Numbered from the stretch's first letter, positions 1 to 7,645 are shown. The stretch: 14,634 nucleotides of DNA from Bacteroidales bacterium (GCA_007122505.1 SKTQ01000294.1:1-14634), one strand, 5' to 3'. Notes: generated by a model from the sequence alone, not told the origin. Translations and numbers: made by a program.

Positions 1-32
1 GTAAATTGTTAACCAATCTTTGAAATATAGTC

Positions 33-60
33 TTGTTAATTTTATTTTTTCATAACTTTA
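33..60 (+). promoter_or_regulatory. Possible promoter of the XRE regulator
   Basis: A TTG at 33-35 is followed 17 bases later by TAACTTTA (53-60), one mismatch from the Bacteroidota -7 element TAnnTTTG. The spacer is shorter than the 19-20 bases of the other promoters in this window, so this is a weak call. It would place the transcript start a few bases before the ATG at 83. Confidence 0.3.
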
Positions 61-82
61 CACAATTGTAAAAAAGAAAAAT

Positions 83-556
83 ATGGTTGACCGTGTAAAA
101 AAAATCATCCAGGAAAAGAATCTGAGCTCATCAGGTTTTGCAGACAAAATTGGTGTGCCACGCTCCACCATATCGCATATTTTGTCCGGACGAAATAATC
201 CCAGTCTGGAATTGGTGCAAAAAATTCTGGATACATTTCCTGATCTGCGGACAGAATGGTTAGTGAGAGGCAAAGGTGATATGTTTACCGGTGCTCCCCG
301 TGATCTGTTTTCTTTATCTGAAGAAGCTACAGAGGATAAAATAGGGGAAAACAATTATCAAGATGACAATAGTAAAAAGGAAGCGGAAAGTGTAGCTTCT
401 GAGGCTCGAAGACTTGCCGAAAACAATGAAAAGACACACGAAGGTTTGAAGGAGGAGAAGGCTGTTAAGGCCATGAAAGGGGATAAAATAATTGATAAAA
501 TCATTGCTTTATATACCGATGGGACTTTCTCATCCTATGGACCTTCTGGTGAATGA
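83..556 (+). CDS. XRE/Cro-type helix-turn-helix transcriptional regulator
   Basis: A 157-residue cytosolic DNA-binding protein. Residues about 4-45 form an XRE/HTH_3 fold: the stretch from 'SSGFADKIGVPRSTISHILS' (residues 15-34) matches helices 2 and 3, followed by 'GRNNPSLELVQKIL'. The next part, 'EWLVRGKGDMF', resembles the 'WLLTGEGxM' ending common in Bacteroidota regulators of this type. Residues about 75-130 are highly charged (Glu/Lys rich) and probably a flexible or coiled linker. The C-terminus 'KIIALYTDGTFSSYGP' is a short tail seen on such regulators. The ATG at 83 is the only sensible start. The gene is monocistronic and convergent with ndk, with 28 bases between the stops. Its targets cannot be told from sequence. 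The family is clear; the role is unknown. Confidence 0.85.
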   Translation: MVDRVKKIIQEKNLSSSGFADKIGVPRSTISHILSGRNNPSLELVQKILDTFPDLRTEWLVRGKGDMFTGAPRDLFSLSEEATEDKIGENNYQDDNSKKEAESVASEARRLAENNEKTHEGLKEEKAVKAMKGDKIIDKIIALYTDGTFSSYGPSGE

Positions 557-584
557 AAATCTGTGTAAAATTTGGCGGGCGCAA

Positions 585-1085
585 TCATTTTTGATCTGCC
601 GAGCCACTGTCTGTAAAGAAAAAATTTACCTCGCGCAGCGCATTTTGGTCTGAATCTGAGCCATGAAGGGCGTTTAAGACCGTGCTTTCTCCAAATTGTT
701 TGCGCAGTGTATCATCGGCCGCTTCTGCAGGGTTGGTCGCTCCGATAAGGGCCCTGAAGCTTCTCACAGCGTCATGTTTCTCAAGAATGAGTGCCGCCAG
801 AGGCCCTGAAGTCATTGACATGGTAAGTCTTTCAAAAAATTCCTGACCGCTGTGGATCGCGTAAAATTCCTCAGCCTCTTCGGTCGATAAATGCACAAAT
901 TTTGAATCTTTGATTGAAAAACCGGACATTTTGATGCGCTCTGTAATATCGTGCACATGGCCTTTGGCAACAGCATGCGGTTTAATGATTGCAAGAGTGT
1001 AAGTTCCCACTTCCCCTGATAAATCAACTTTGGATTTTGAAAAACCCGCTTCCTTTTGTTTTATGCGGTGATCGGCACCTTTCAT
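585..1085 (-). CDS. ndk: Nucleoside diphosphate kinase
   Basis: Transfers the gamma-phosphate of ATP to nucleoside diphosphates through a phosphohistidine, balancing cellular NTP and dNTP pools. The catalytic motif 'NALHGSDS' places the phospho-acceptor at His141. Other family landmarks are 'TLAIIKPHAVAKG' (Lys35), 'FFERLTMSMTSGPLAALIL' and 'GATNPAEAADDTLRKQFG', which carry the nucleotide-contacting Arg and Thr residues. At 166 residues it is longer than the usual 140-155 because of about 26 extra N-terminal residues before the first beta strand. A GTG at codon 26 (1008-1010) is an alternative start, but the ATG at 1085 sits about 30 bases below a good promoter and is preferred. The usual 'KPD' is 'KPH' here (His37). 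It is transcribed divergently from nrnA. Confidence 0.95.
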   Translation of the reverse strand: MKGADHRIKQKEAGFSKSKVDLSGEVGTYTLAIIKPHAVAKGHVHDITERIKMSGFSIKDSKFVHLSTEEAEEFYAIHSGQEFFERLTMSMTSGPLAALILEKHDAVRSFRALIGATNPAEAADDTLRKQFGESTVLNALHGSDSDQNALREVNFFFTDSGSADQK

Positions 1086-1122
1086 TTTTCCATGTGTTCT
1101 TAAAAAAAATCTTTGTTATATG

Positions 1123-1155
1123 TAAATATACGTATAATTTTTTGATTAACAAAAA
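1123..1155 (-). promoter_or_regulatory. Promoter of ndk (Bacteroidota type)
   Basis: Read on the minus strand, TTTTTG (1155-1150) is followed after exactly 19 bases by TATATTTA (1130-1123), one mismatch from TAnnTTTG. Transcription would begin near 1116, giving a leader of about 30 bases before the ATG at 1085. Confidence 0.6.
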
Positions 1156-1227
1156 TTGCTGTAAAATAATGTTTATTTCCTGCAAAAGTTTATGATTTTT
1201 TCGAACTGAAATCCTTTTCAAAATTGT

Positions 1228-1235
1228 TACCTTTG
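1228..1235 (+). promoter_or_regulatory. -7 element of the nrnA promoter
   Basis: TACCTTTG is a perfect match to TAnnTTTG. No clean TTG sits 19 bases upstream, only a T-run at 1196-1201, so the -33 element is weak. Transcription would begin near 1242. This rules out the upstream TTG codon at 1224 as the translation start and leaves the TTG at 1263. Confidence 0.5.
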
Positions 1236-1262
1236 TTGGCTTATTTTACAGGGATAGATATT

Positions 1263-2270
1263 TTGGAAAAAGAGCGAATAAAAAGACTGCAAAGTTTGCT
1301 TGAAAACAAAGAGCAACGAGTGGTTATTGTTGCACACACTAATCCCGACGGAGATGCCATTGGCTCATCACTGGGGTTTTATGGCTACCTGCAACAAAAA
1401 GGTTTCTCAAAAGTTGATGTGATTGCTCCCAACAAGTATGCTTCTTTTCTCCATTGGATGCCGGGTAATAACGATGTACGCATAGCAACTGACGATCCGG
1501 AAAACACCCTGAAAATCATAGCACAGGCCGACATGATCATCTGTCTTGATTTTAACGGGTTTGGACGTGCCGAACAACTGGAAAAACCTTTGCTGGAAAG
1601 CACGGCCTTTAAAGTGATGATTGATCACCATCCCGATCCGGAAAATGGGTTTGACCTGGTTTTGTCTGATACCTCGGTGAGCAGTACCGCTGAGCTTGTA
1701 TACCGTTGCATTACCGATATGGGCGATGAAGCATTAATTACCAAGGAGATCGCAGAATGCTTGTATGCCGGAATCGTTACCGACACGGGCTCTTTTAGCT
1801 TTGCCTGCAACAATCCGGCAACTTACGAAGTGGTAGCCCGCCTTATTGAAAAAGGTGTTGACGGCGCTTATCTGCACCGGTTGATATACAGTACATACAC
1901 CGAAAACCGTATGCGGCTCCTGGGTTATTCCCTTTCCGAAAAGCTGCAGGTTATTCCGGAAGCCCAAACAGCCTTCATCAGTTTGACCAAAAAAGATCTG
2001 GAGCGTTTTCATCACAACGAAGGGGATACCGAAGGTCTGGTGAATTACGCCCTTGATATCAGGGATATCAGGCTCGCGGCACTGTTTATGGAAAAGGAGG
2101 ATCATGTCAAGGTATCATTGCGGTCGGTGGGAAAGCTGGATGTGAATCGCCTGGCCAGAAATTACTACCAGGGCGGAGGCCATGTGAATGCCGCCGGGGG
2201 AAAGAGTTTTTTAACGATGAATGATACACTTGAAGCATTTATTGCGTTGGTAAAGAAAGGCTTTGAATAA
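1263..2270 (+). CDS. nrnA: Bifunctional oligoribonuclease / pAp phosphatase (DHH-DHHA1)
   Basis: Degrades the short RNA oligomers left by other RNases and dephosphorylates 3'-phosphoadenosine 5'-phosphate in the cytosol. From the start chosen here it is 335 residues, normal for NrnA. The N-terminal DHH domain shows motif I 'HTNPDGDAIGSS' (Asp29, Asp31), motif II 'CLDFNG' (Asp96), motif III 'DHHP' (121-124) and motif IV 'DTGSF' (Asp174), the Mn-binding set. The C-terminal DHHA1 domain has 'GGGHVNAAGG' at about 304-313, which binds substrate. The frame is open from 1224, but the putative -7 promoter element covers that region and no ATG is available, so the TTG at 1263 is the likely start (Met in place of Leu, then EKERIK). 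The downstream lipoprotein gene begins one base after its stop codon, implying co-transcription. Confidence 0.92.
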   Translation: MEKERIKRLQSLLENKEQRVVIVAHTNPDGDAIGSSLGFYGYLQQKGFSKVDVIAPNKYASFLHWMPGNNDVRIATDDPENTLKIIAQADMIICLDFNGFGRAEQLEKPLLESTAFKVMIDHHPDPENGFDLVLSDTSVSSTAELVYRCITDMGDEALITKEIAECLYAGIVTDTGSFSFACNNPATYEVVARLIEKGVDGAYLHRLIYSTYTENRMRLLGYSLSEKLQVIPEAQTAFISLTKKDLERFHHNEGDTEGLVNYALDIRDIRLAALFMEKEDHVKVSLRSVGKLDVNRLARNYYQGGGHVNAAGGKSFLTMNDTLEAFIALVKKGFE

Positions 2271-2271
2271 A

Positions 2272-2811
2272 ATGAATTCTTTTGGCAAGATTAGTTCATG
2301 GTTTTTGATGGTGCTCGCTACCGGCATACTGCTGTATGCCTGTAAAACCGAGCCGGACAGCATGGACTTACCGGATGCCGCTCAAATTCAGGAAGCCTTG
2401 CTGGAAAGCAACAAGCATCTGCTCGCAATGGAGGAAGAGTCTATTGATGATTTTATCGGACGCTATGGCTGGAAGATGAGAGAAACCGGATCAGGGCTGC
2501 GCTATAAAATAACACACACAGGCACCGGAGAAAAGCCTGTATATGGCAACATTGTTGACATTGCATATACCATTTATCTCATCACAGGCGACCCGGTTTA
2601 TTCGTCCGACTCCGATGGCCTTCGCACATTTACCGTAGGCCGTGGTGGCGTAGAAAGGGGACTCGAAGAAGCCATCCTGAAACTGAACGAAGGAAGCAGA
2701 GCCACCCTGATCATGCCGCATCACCTTGCACATGGCGTACCCGGTGATGGAAAAATGATTCCCAAAAGAGCAACCATCATATATGAACTCGAACTTATGA
2801 ATGTTTACTAA
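2272..2811 (+). CDS. gldI: GldI-like FKBP-family lipoprotein, active site degenerate
   Basis: A 179-residue secreted lipoprotein. The signal peptide runs to the lipobox 'LLYAC', with Cys24 as the lipidated residue. A helical segment (about 38-62, 'EALLESNKHLLAMEEESIDD') precedes one FKBP domain (about 75-179). Both the helical pre-domain and the ending 'HHLAHGVPGDGKMIPKRATI' resemble GldI, the gliding-associated isomerase of flavobacteria, from memory of that family. Aligned by eye to FKBP12, the pocket is altered: Phe36-Asp37 becomes Val109-Tyr110, Trp59 becomes Leu131, Tyr82 becomes His154 and Phe99 becomes Tyr171. Isomerase activity is therefore doubtful and a chaperone or structural role is possible. 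The start is the ATG at 2272, immediately after nrnA; a TTG at 2263 is in frame but less likely. No other gliding gene lies in the window, so motility should not be inferred. Confidence 0.8.
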   Translation: MNSFGKISSWFLMVLATGILLYACKTEPDSMDLPDAAQIQEALLESNKHLLAMEEESIDDFIGRYGWKMRETGSGLRYKITHTGTGEKPVYGNIVDIAYTIYLITGDPVYSSDSDGLRTFTVGRGGVERGLEEAILKLNEGSRATLIMPHHLAHGVPGDGKMIPKRATIIYELELMNVY

Positions 2812-2828
2812 CACAACTTTAAAATCCA

Positions 2829-3770
2829 ATGATTATGAAAACCCTGAATGTATTTTTGATCATCCTTTTGGCATCGGCAGTGATGGCATGTGGTGGAGCG
2901 CCAAATAACCAGGCAGAAGAAAATGCAACTGCAACGGTTGAACTGGCCGATCCGCCTCAGTTTGAAACCACCGAAACCGGACTGGAATATTACTTCTTTG
3001 AAAAAACAGATGGACGTAAACCTGAACTGAATGAAATCCTCAGTGTATATATGGTTTACAGAATTCAGGACAGCATCATCTTTGACAGTCAGCAAATGGG
3101 TATGCCAATGTTTTTGCCCATGATGGCATCAGAATATCCGGGCGATATTTATGAAGGATTTGCCATGATGGCCGTGGGAGACAGTGTCATCTTCAGAACT
3201 GATGCCGCTTCTTTTTATGTCCATACAGCCGGAATGCCGGAAGCCCCCGATTATGTGAAACCCGGAGACCAAATGATTTTCGATATCAGGTTGCTTTCAG
3301 TCATGAATGAAGATGAATTTGCCCAGGAACAGCAAAGACTGATGGAAGAACAAATGGCTGCAGATATGCAAAGAGCTGATGATGAAGAGGGATTGATGCT
3401 GGAGTACCTCCGGCAGGAGGGTATAACTGTTTCTCCTACCGAAAGCGGATTATACTACGTTGAACTCCAGGCAGGTGATGGCCCGCAACCAGATCCCGGT
3501 AATATGGTTGCCGTGCATTATGAGGGTCGATTACTTGATGGTACGGTCTTCGATTCTTCCTACGACAGGAATCAACCGCTGGAATTCAGACTGGGTCAGA
3601 GACAGGTTATTCCAGGCTGGGACGAAGGAATCAGTTATATGCGTGTTGGCGGGAAAGCCAGATTGATTATACCTTCCTACCTTGCCTACGGAGAAAGAGG
3701 TGCCGGAGGGGTAATTCCACCTTTCAGTACCCTCGTATTCGATGTGGAACTGGTTGATATCGTTGATTAA
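2829..3770 (+). CDS. Lipoprotein with two FKBP domains (peptidyl-prolyl isomerase)
   Basis: A 313-residue envelope lipoprotein that should catalyse cis-trans isomerisation of prolyl bonds during folding of exported proteins. The signal peptide ends at the lipobox 'VMAC' (Cys21), followed by an Ala/Asn/Glu-rich tether. The first FKBP-like domain (about 46-158) keeps the Tyr and 'IIFDS' positions but lacks the pocket Trp (Ile107) and has unusual Met-rich loops, so it may be non-catalytic. A charged helical linker (about 160-200, 'EEQMAADMQRADDEEG') leads to a canonical second domain (205-313) with Tyr231, Phe241-Asp242, Trp264, Tyr287 and Phe304. The layout, a helical region then a C-terminal FKBP domain, recalls FkpA/Mip-type foldases. 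The ATG at 2829 or the one at 2835 could start it. It lies 17 bases after the GldI-like gene and 11 bases before the next FKBP gene. Confidence 0.88.
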   Translation: MIMKTLNVFLIILLASAVMACGGAPNNQAEENATATVELADPPQFETTETGLEYYFFEKTDGRKPELNEILSVYMVYRIQDSIIFDSQQMGMPMFLPMMASEYPGDIYEGFAMMAVGDSVIFRTDAASFYVHTAGMPEAPDYVKPGDQMIFDIRLLSVMNEDEFAQEQQRLMEEQMAADMQRADDEEGLMLEYLRQEGITVSPTESGLYYVELQAGDGPQPDPGNMVAVHYEGRLLDGTVFDSSYDRNQPLEFRLGQRQVIPGWDEGISYMRVGGKARLIIPSYLAYGERGAGGVIPPFSTLVFDVELVDIVD

Positions 3771-3781
3771 TGATTTGACCA

Positions 3782-4993
3782 ATGAAACCTCTGTCGTTTT
3801 TTGGTGCCGGCAACCTGAAACAGCTTACCCCTGTATTCATCCTGCTTTCGGTTTTGATTGTTGGCGGGTGCAGCATTTTACAAATGCCCGAACCCGCGCC
3901 AAAACCGAGTTTTACCGATACAGGATTGGCCTATACAATTATTCGCGAGGGAGAAGGTGAACTGCCGGTTGAAGGTGATTTGGTAACGCTTCATTACAGG
4001 GGCTATCTTTCAGATGGAACCTTGTTCGATTCCACTTATGACAGAAATGAACCCGTTCAGATTATCATGGGAAGGGGAGAACTCCTGCCTGGAATGGAGG
4101 AAGGAATTGCCCTGCTCCGCAGTGGCAGCCGGGCAAGGTTGGTGATACCACCCGAACTTGCCTATGGCGACAAGGGATTTGGAAAAGTACCCGAAAATGA
4201 AACCCTGACATTCGAGTTGACCATCCTGAGAGTATTTACACCTGATACATCCTTTGAAACCGAGGATATGCACATCCTGGAAACTCCATCAGGCATCCGG
4301 TATGCTATTGTTGAACCCGGTAATGGCATTCCTCTGCAAAAGGAAATGCGTATCACACTTCATTACACAGGCTATATTGATGATGCGACACAAACCATGT
4401 TTGACAGCTCGCACGGGCGTGATGAACCCTTTGATTTTATCCTGGGCCGGCGCATGGTGCTGCCCGGATGGGAAGAAGTTTTGCCAAATCTGAATGTGGG
4501 CGATAAAGCCAAACTCTGGATACCCTCTGCAATGGCCTATGGAGACAGAGGCAGAGGTCCTATTCCGCCTGGAACTGATCTTGTTTTTGATATCGAAATC
4601 CTTGATGGTAAGATACTTCCCGCTCCGCCTGTTCTTCCGGTTGAAGGGAAAGACACCATTATGACAAGTTCCGGTTTAAGATTTATTATTGTTGATGAAG
4701 GAGAGGGTGACCCACCCATGCTTGGTCAGGTACTGGAAGTACATTATTCGGGATATCTGTCCGATGGCACGCTTTTCGACTCCTCCGTTCAGCGCAGTGA
4801 ACCCATTCGCTTTGTGCTGGGAGCAGGACAAGTGCTCACAGGGTGGGACGAAGCGTTTATTTACCTGTTGCAGGGGAGCCGAGCCCGGCTTATCATTCCG
4901 CCCCATCTGGCCTATGGCGAACGCGGCACCGGACCCATTCCACCTGGCGAAACGCTCATTTTTGATGTCGAACTCGTGGAAATACTCAGGTAA
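3782..4993 (+). CDS. Lipoprotein with three tandem FKBP domains (peptidyl-prolyl isomerase)
   Basis: A 403-residue lipoprotein with signal peptide and lipobox 'IVGGC' (Cys30). Three FKBP domains follow at about 45-152, 165-275 and 295-403. Domain 2 has Tyr195, Phe207-Asp208, Trp230, Tyr253 and Phe269; domain 3 has Tyr322, Phe332-Asp333, Trp355, Tyr378 and Phe394. Both are complete FKBP pockets. Domain 1 (Tyr72, Phe82-Asp83, Tyr128, Phe144) has Met105 where the pocket Trp belongs. Each domain repeats 'HYxGYxxD', 'FDSx' and 'AYGxxGxG', so the gene arose by internal duplication. A short Pro-rich linker (279-287) separates domains 2 and 3. It is the third FKBP gene in a row, 11 bases below the two-domain gene. 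The substrate is unknown; as a lipoprotein it should act on the periplasmic side of the envelope or at the surface. Confidence 0.9.
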   Translation: MKPLSFFGAGNLKQLTPVFILLSVLIVGGCSILQMPEPAPKPSFTDTGLAYTIIREGEGELPVEGDLVTLHYRGYLSDGTLFDSTYDRNEPVQIIMGRGELLPGMEEGIALLRSGSRARLVIPPELAYGDKGFGKVPENETLTFELTILRVFTPDTSFETEDMHILETPSGIRYAIVEPGNGIPLQKEMRITLHYTGYIDDATQTMFDSSHGRDEPFDFILGRRMVLPGWEEVLPNLNVGDKAKLWIPSAMAYGDRGRGPIPPGTDLVFDIEILDGKILPAPPVLPVEGKDTIMTSSGLRFIIVDEGEGDPPMLGQVLEVHYSGYLSDGTLFDSSVQRSEPIRFVLGAGQVLTGWDEAFIYLLQGSRARLIIPPHLAYGERGTGPIPPGETLIFDVELVEILR

Positions 4994-5006
4994 ATAAATT
5001 GTCCCC

Positions 5007-5023
5007 GCTTTTCAATCAAAAGC
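5007..5023 (+). other. Short inverted repeat between the FKBP genes and lgt
   Basis: GCTTTT, a five-base loop, then AAAAGC: a perfect six-base-pair stem. No T-run follows, so it is not a convincing terminator. It could be a processing or attenuation hairpin, or chance. The rest of the 4994-5062 gap shows no clear promoter, so lgt may be read from upstream. Confidence 0.2.
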
Positions 5024-5062
5024 CCGGTATTCAGGTATCTATGTAAATAAAGATTTTAATTT

Positions 5063-5881
5063 ATGGAAATGTGGTTATTACAAATCAGTTGGGACGCCAA
5101 TCCTGAAATATTCAGGATTGGCAGTCTGGCAGTAAGATGGTACGGCTTATTCTGGGCCTTGTCGTTTTATATCGGCTATGAAATCATATCCAGGATTTTT
5201 AAAAAGGAAAACCTCCCTGCCGCGCATGCCGACAAAATACTGATCTACATGGCTGTGGGCAGCATCGTGGGTGCACGTCTCGGTCACTGTTTCTTTTATG
5301 ATTTTGAATACTATTCACGCAATCTGATTGAAGTACTGTATATATGGCAGGGTGGACTGGCCAGCCACGGGGGTGCCATCGGGATCCTGATTGCCCTGTA
5401 TTTTTATCAGAAAAAATTAAGCAATCAAAGCTTTGCCTGGTTGCTCGACAGGTTGGTGATCCCGGTATCTCTGGCTGCATTTTTTATCCGGATGGGTAAT
5501 CTGATGAATTCGGAAATATATGGTGTGGAAACCTCACTGCCATGGGGATTTATCTTTGAAAATCGCGGTGAAGTAGTGCCCAAGCATCCTACGCAGATAT
5601 ACGAAGGACTTGCATACCTCATCCTGTTTGTAACCCTGGGCTGGCTGTATGTGAAAAAGCGCACCAGGTTACCGGAAGGCTTCCTCACCGGCTTTTTTGC
5701 CCTGTTCATGTTTACGGCGCGCTTCCTGGTGGAATTTATCAAGGAACCACAATCTCCCTTTGAAGAAAATATGCTGCTGAACATGGGGCAGATACTCAGT
5801 ATACCTGCCATTATTGCCGGTATCGGGTTTATGGTGTATGCTTTCAGAAAACAAAAAAAGGAACGTAAGAAAAGTCCTTAG
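5063..5881 (+). CDS. lgt: Prolipoprotein diacylglyceryl transferase
   Basis: An inner-membrane enzyme that moves the diacylglyceryl group of phosphatidylglycerol onto the lipobox Cys of prolipoproteins, the first step of lipoprotein maturation. At 272 residues with about seven hydrophobic segments it has normal length. Signature stretches are 'RWYGLFW', 'GARLGHCFFY', 'IWQGGLASHGGAIG' (the essential His of the HGG motif), 'RMGNLMNSEIYG' (matching Arg143, Asn146 and Glu151 of the E. coli enzyme), 'HPTQIYE' and 'RFLVEFIKEP'. The C-terminus is basic (KQKKERKK), as expected on the cytosolic side. The ATG at 5063 is used; a second ATG two codons later is possible. It follows three lipoprotein genes and converges on the methyltransferase gene, with 29 bases between the stops. 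Confidence 0.97.
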   Translation: MEMWLLQISWDANPEIFRIGSLAVRWYGLFWALSFYIGYEIISRIFKKENLPAAHADKILIYMAVGSIVGARLGHCFFYDFEYYSRNLIEVLYIWQGGLASHGGAIGILIALYFYQKKLSNQSFAWLLDRLVIPVSLAAFFIRMGNLMNSEIYGVETSLPWGFIFENRGEVVPKHPTQIYEGLAYLILFVTLGWLYVKKRTRLPEGFLTGFFALFMFTARFLVEFIKEPQSPFEENMLLNMGQILSIPAIIAGIGFMVYAFRKQKKERKKSP

Positions 5882-5910
5882 GGATTTTTACCAGGGATTA
5901 AGTCTGCTTT

Positions 5911-6651
5911 TTACCCTTTCTTATCCGGGTGCCACAAAAGAAAGATACTCGGACGTTTCTGAAGCTCCGGTAAACCATTCTTACGCCATTGGCCAACGGG
6001 CTTTGTGATTATTTCTTCTGTTTCCATGGTAAGATCTGTTGCTATGCAAAACAAGGTGGAAGAACTGCATTGCCTGATCACTTCCTCAGCCAGTGAAAGA
6101 TTTCTGAAAGGGGTTTCCATGAAGATCTGGGTGGCACCTCCTTCTTTGGCATCTTTCTCGATTTCTTTGATTTTCTTAATTTGATGATGCTTTTTGATGG
6201 GAAGATAACCGTGAAAACAGAATTGCTGGCCGTTCATTCCGGAGGCCATGAGTGCCAGTAAGATGGAACTGGGCCCGACCAATGGTTTTAACGGAATACC
6301 AAGGCTATGGGCGTACCTTACTATTGTCTGACCCGGATCGGCAATGCCCGGGCATCCTACCTCAGATAAAAGCCCGGCTGACTTTCCTTTAAGTATATCA
6401 TCAAGGTAGGTCGCCTGCTCCGTATCAGTCGTATGCTTATCCATGATGTGAAATATTGCGTCATCAAATGCCCTGCTATATCCGGCACTTCTCAGAAAAC
6501 GGCGGGCTGTCCTTGCATTTTCAACAATAAATACATCCAGCGTATTGATCAAATCGCTGAAGGCAGCGGGGAAAACAGCCTCAGTGTGTTCACTGCCCAG
6601 CGAAGAGGGAATAAGAAAGAGTGTTCCACTTGATTTAGACGGGTTTGTCAT
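5911..6651 (-). CDS. RsmI-like SAM-dependent (tetrapyrrole-methylase fold) methyltransferase
   Basis: A 246-residue cytosolic methyltransferase of the tetrapyrrole-methylase superfamily. It starts with 'GTLFLIPSSLG' (10-20), where true RsmI has 'GTLYxVATPIGN'. It then shows 'VENARTARRFLRSAG', 'LLSEVGCPGIADPG' (about 95-107, SAM-binding loop) and 'VGPSSILLALMASG'. RsmI 2'-O-methylates C1402 of 16S rRNA. This protein is the shorter, divergent RsmI-like form; its substrate cannot be assigned from sequence. The frame is open from 6714, but that would overlap the upstream gene. The ATG at 6651, 10 bases after the dehydratase stop, puts the conserved core at the usual distance from the N-terminus. 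It appears to be the last gene of the minus-strand run that includes dnaA. Confidence 0.85.
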   Translation of the reverse strand: MTNPSKSSGTLFLIPSSLGSEHTEAVFPAAFSDLINTLDVFIVENARTARRFLRSAGYSRAFDDAIFHIMDKHTTDTEQATYLDDILKGKSAGLLSEVGCPGIADPGQTIVRYAHSLGIPLKPLVGPSSILLALMASGMNGQQFCFHGYLPIKKHHQIKKIKEIEKDAKEGGATQIFMETPFRNLSLAEEVIRQCSSSTLFCIATDLTMETEEIITKPVGQWRKNGLPELQKRPSIFLLWHPDKKG

Positions 6652-6661
6652 GCTGTGTATG

Positions 6662-7645
6662 TTAATGATTGGTGATTGTCTTGTCCATCCATGGCAGCCG
6701 GTAAAGGTCAACATTCCCCCCGGAAAGGATTAGGCCGGTGTTTTTGCCGGCAAAATTTTCAGGATGTTCCATAACGGCGGCAAGTACGGTGGCAGCACTG
6801 GGCTCCACCACGATTTTCATCCGCTCCCAGATCAGTTGCATGGCCAGGACAATAGCTTCTTCACTAACCGTAAGGATATCTTCTGCACCCTCCAGGATGA
6901 TGGGAAAAGTAAGGCTGCCCAAGGATGTACGTAAGCCATCGGCAATGGTGCTGGGGTTCCTGACAGGGATCAATTGCCGCTTTTGAAACGATTCCCGGGC
7001 ATCGTTTGCCTGCTCCGGTTCTGCCCCAAACACCTTTGTACCGGGTGAGAAATATCGCGTGCTCAGGATGCTGCCGCTAAGTAATCCACCGCCTCCCACA
7101 GGTACTACCAGACAATCAAGAAGTGGTGTGTCTTCATACAGTTCGGCTGCAGCCGATGCCTGACCTGCAATAATGCGGTAATCATTATATGGGTGGATTT
7201 CCATGGCTCCACATTCTTTAATAACTTCTCGGAGCGTGGATTCGCGATCGGGTAGGGTAGGCCTGCAAAAACGAATGATGCCCCCGTATGACTCCACAGC
7301 GGAAACTTTGATTCTTGGTGCGTTTTCAGGCATCACAATGTGTGCTTTTATGCCGCGCATGGAGGCAGCCAGCGCAAGTGCCTGCGCATGGTTGCCCGAT
7401 GAATGGGTGGCAACACCACGATCTGCATACTCCTGCGATAATGTCATCACCGCATGAGAAGCACCCCTGAACTTGAAAGCGCCCCCTTTCTGAAAATTTT
7501 CACACTTGAAATACAGTTTGCTGCCGGTAATTTCGTTAAGAGAAATGCTTGTCAACGAAGGCGTCCGATGAACCTGGGATGCAATGATCTCCCTGACGGC
7601 TACAATTTTTTTCTTATCAGGCAAACCATAATGGTTGGTATCCAT
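6662..7645 (-). CDS. PLP-dependent serine/threonine dehydratase or serine racemase-like enzyme
   Basis: A fold-type II PLP enzyme of 327 residues, without the C-terminal ACT domain of biosynthetic IlvA. Lys58 in 'GGAFKFRGA' is the Schiff-base lysine. 'SSGNH' (82-86) contacts the substrate carboxylate, 'VGGGGLLSG' (183-191) holds the PLP phosphate and 'SGGN' (308-311) the pyridine nitrogen. 'GAEPEQANDA' places Glu209, Ala213 and Asp215 like the divalent-metal site of eukaryotic-type serine racemases. It either deaminates L-threonine/L-serine to the 2-oxo acid plus ammonia or racemises serine; sequence alone does not decide. It sits 10 bases before the methyltransferase gene and 142 bases after the phosphatase gene. 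ATG at 7645. Confidence 0.88.
   Translation of the reverse strand: MDTNHYGLPDKKKIVAVREIIASQVHRTPSLTSISLNEITGSKLYFKCENFQKGGAFKFRGASHAVMTLSQEYADRGVATHSSGNHAQALALAASMRGIKAHIVMPENAPRIKVSAVESYGGIIRFCRPTLPDRESTLREVIKECGAMEIHPYNDYRIIAGQASAAAELYEDTPLLDCLVVPVGGGGLLSGSILSTRYFSPGTKVFGAEPEQANDARESFQKRQLIPVRNPSTIADGLRTSLGSLTFPIILEGAEDILTVSEEAIVLAMQLIWERMKIVVEPSAATVLAAVMEHPENFAGKNTGLILSGGNVDLYRLPWMDKTITNH

Noticed and set aside
1008..1010. GTG at codon 26 as the true ndk start
   Set aside because: It would give a more usual length, but the ATG at 1085 fits the promoter distance and the frame between is uninterrupted; kept only as an alternative.
3460..3666. Overlapping long frames within the FKBP genes (for example on the minus strand at 3531-3782)
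   Set aside because: They are shadows of the conserved FKBP coding frames, with no recognisable domain and no promoter.
5882..5910. Bidirectional terminator between convergent lgt and the methyltransferase gene
   Set aside because: No inverted repeat of useful length was found in the 29-base gap.
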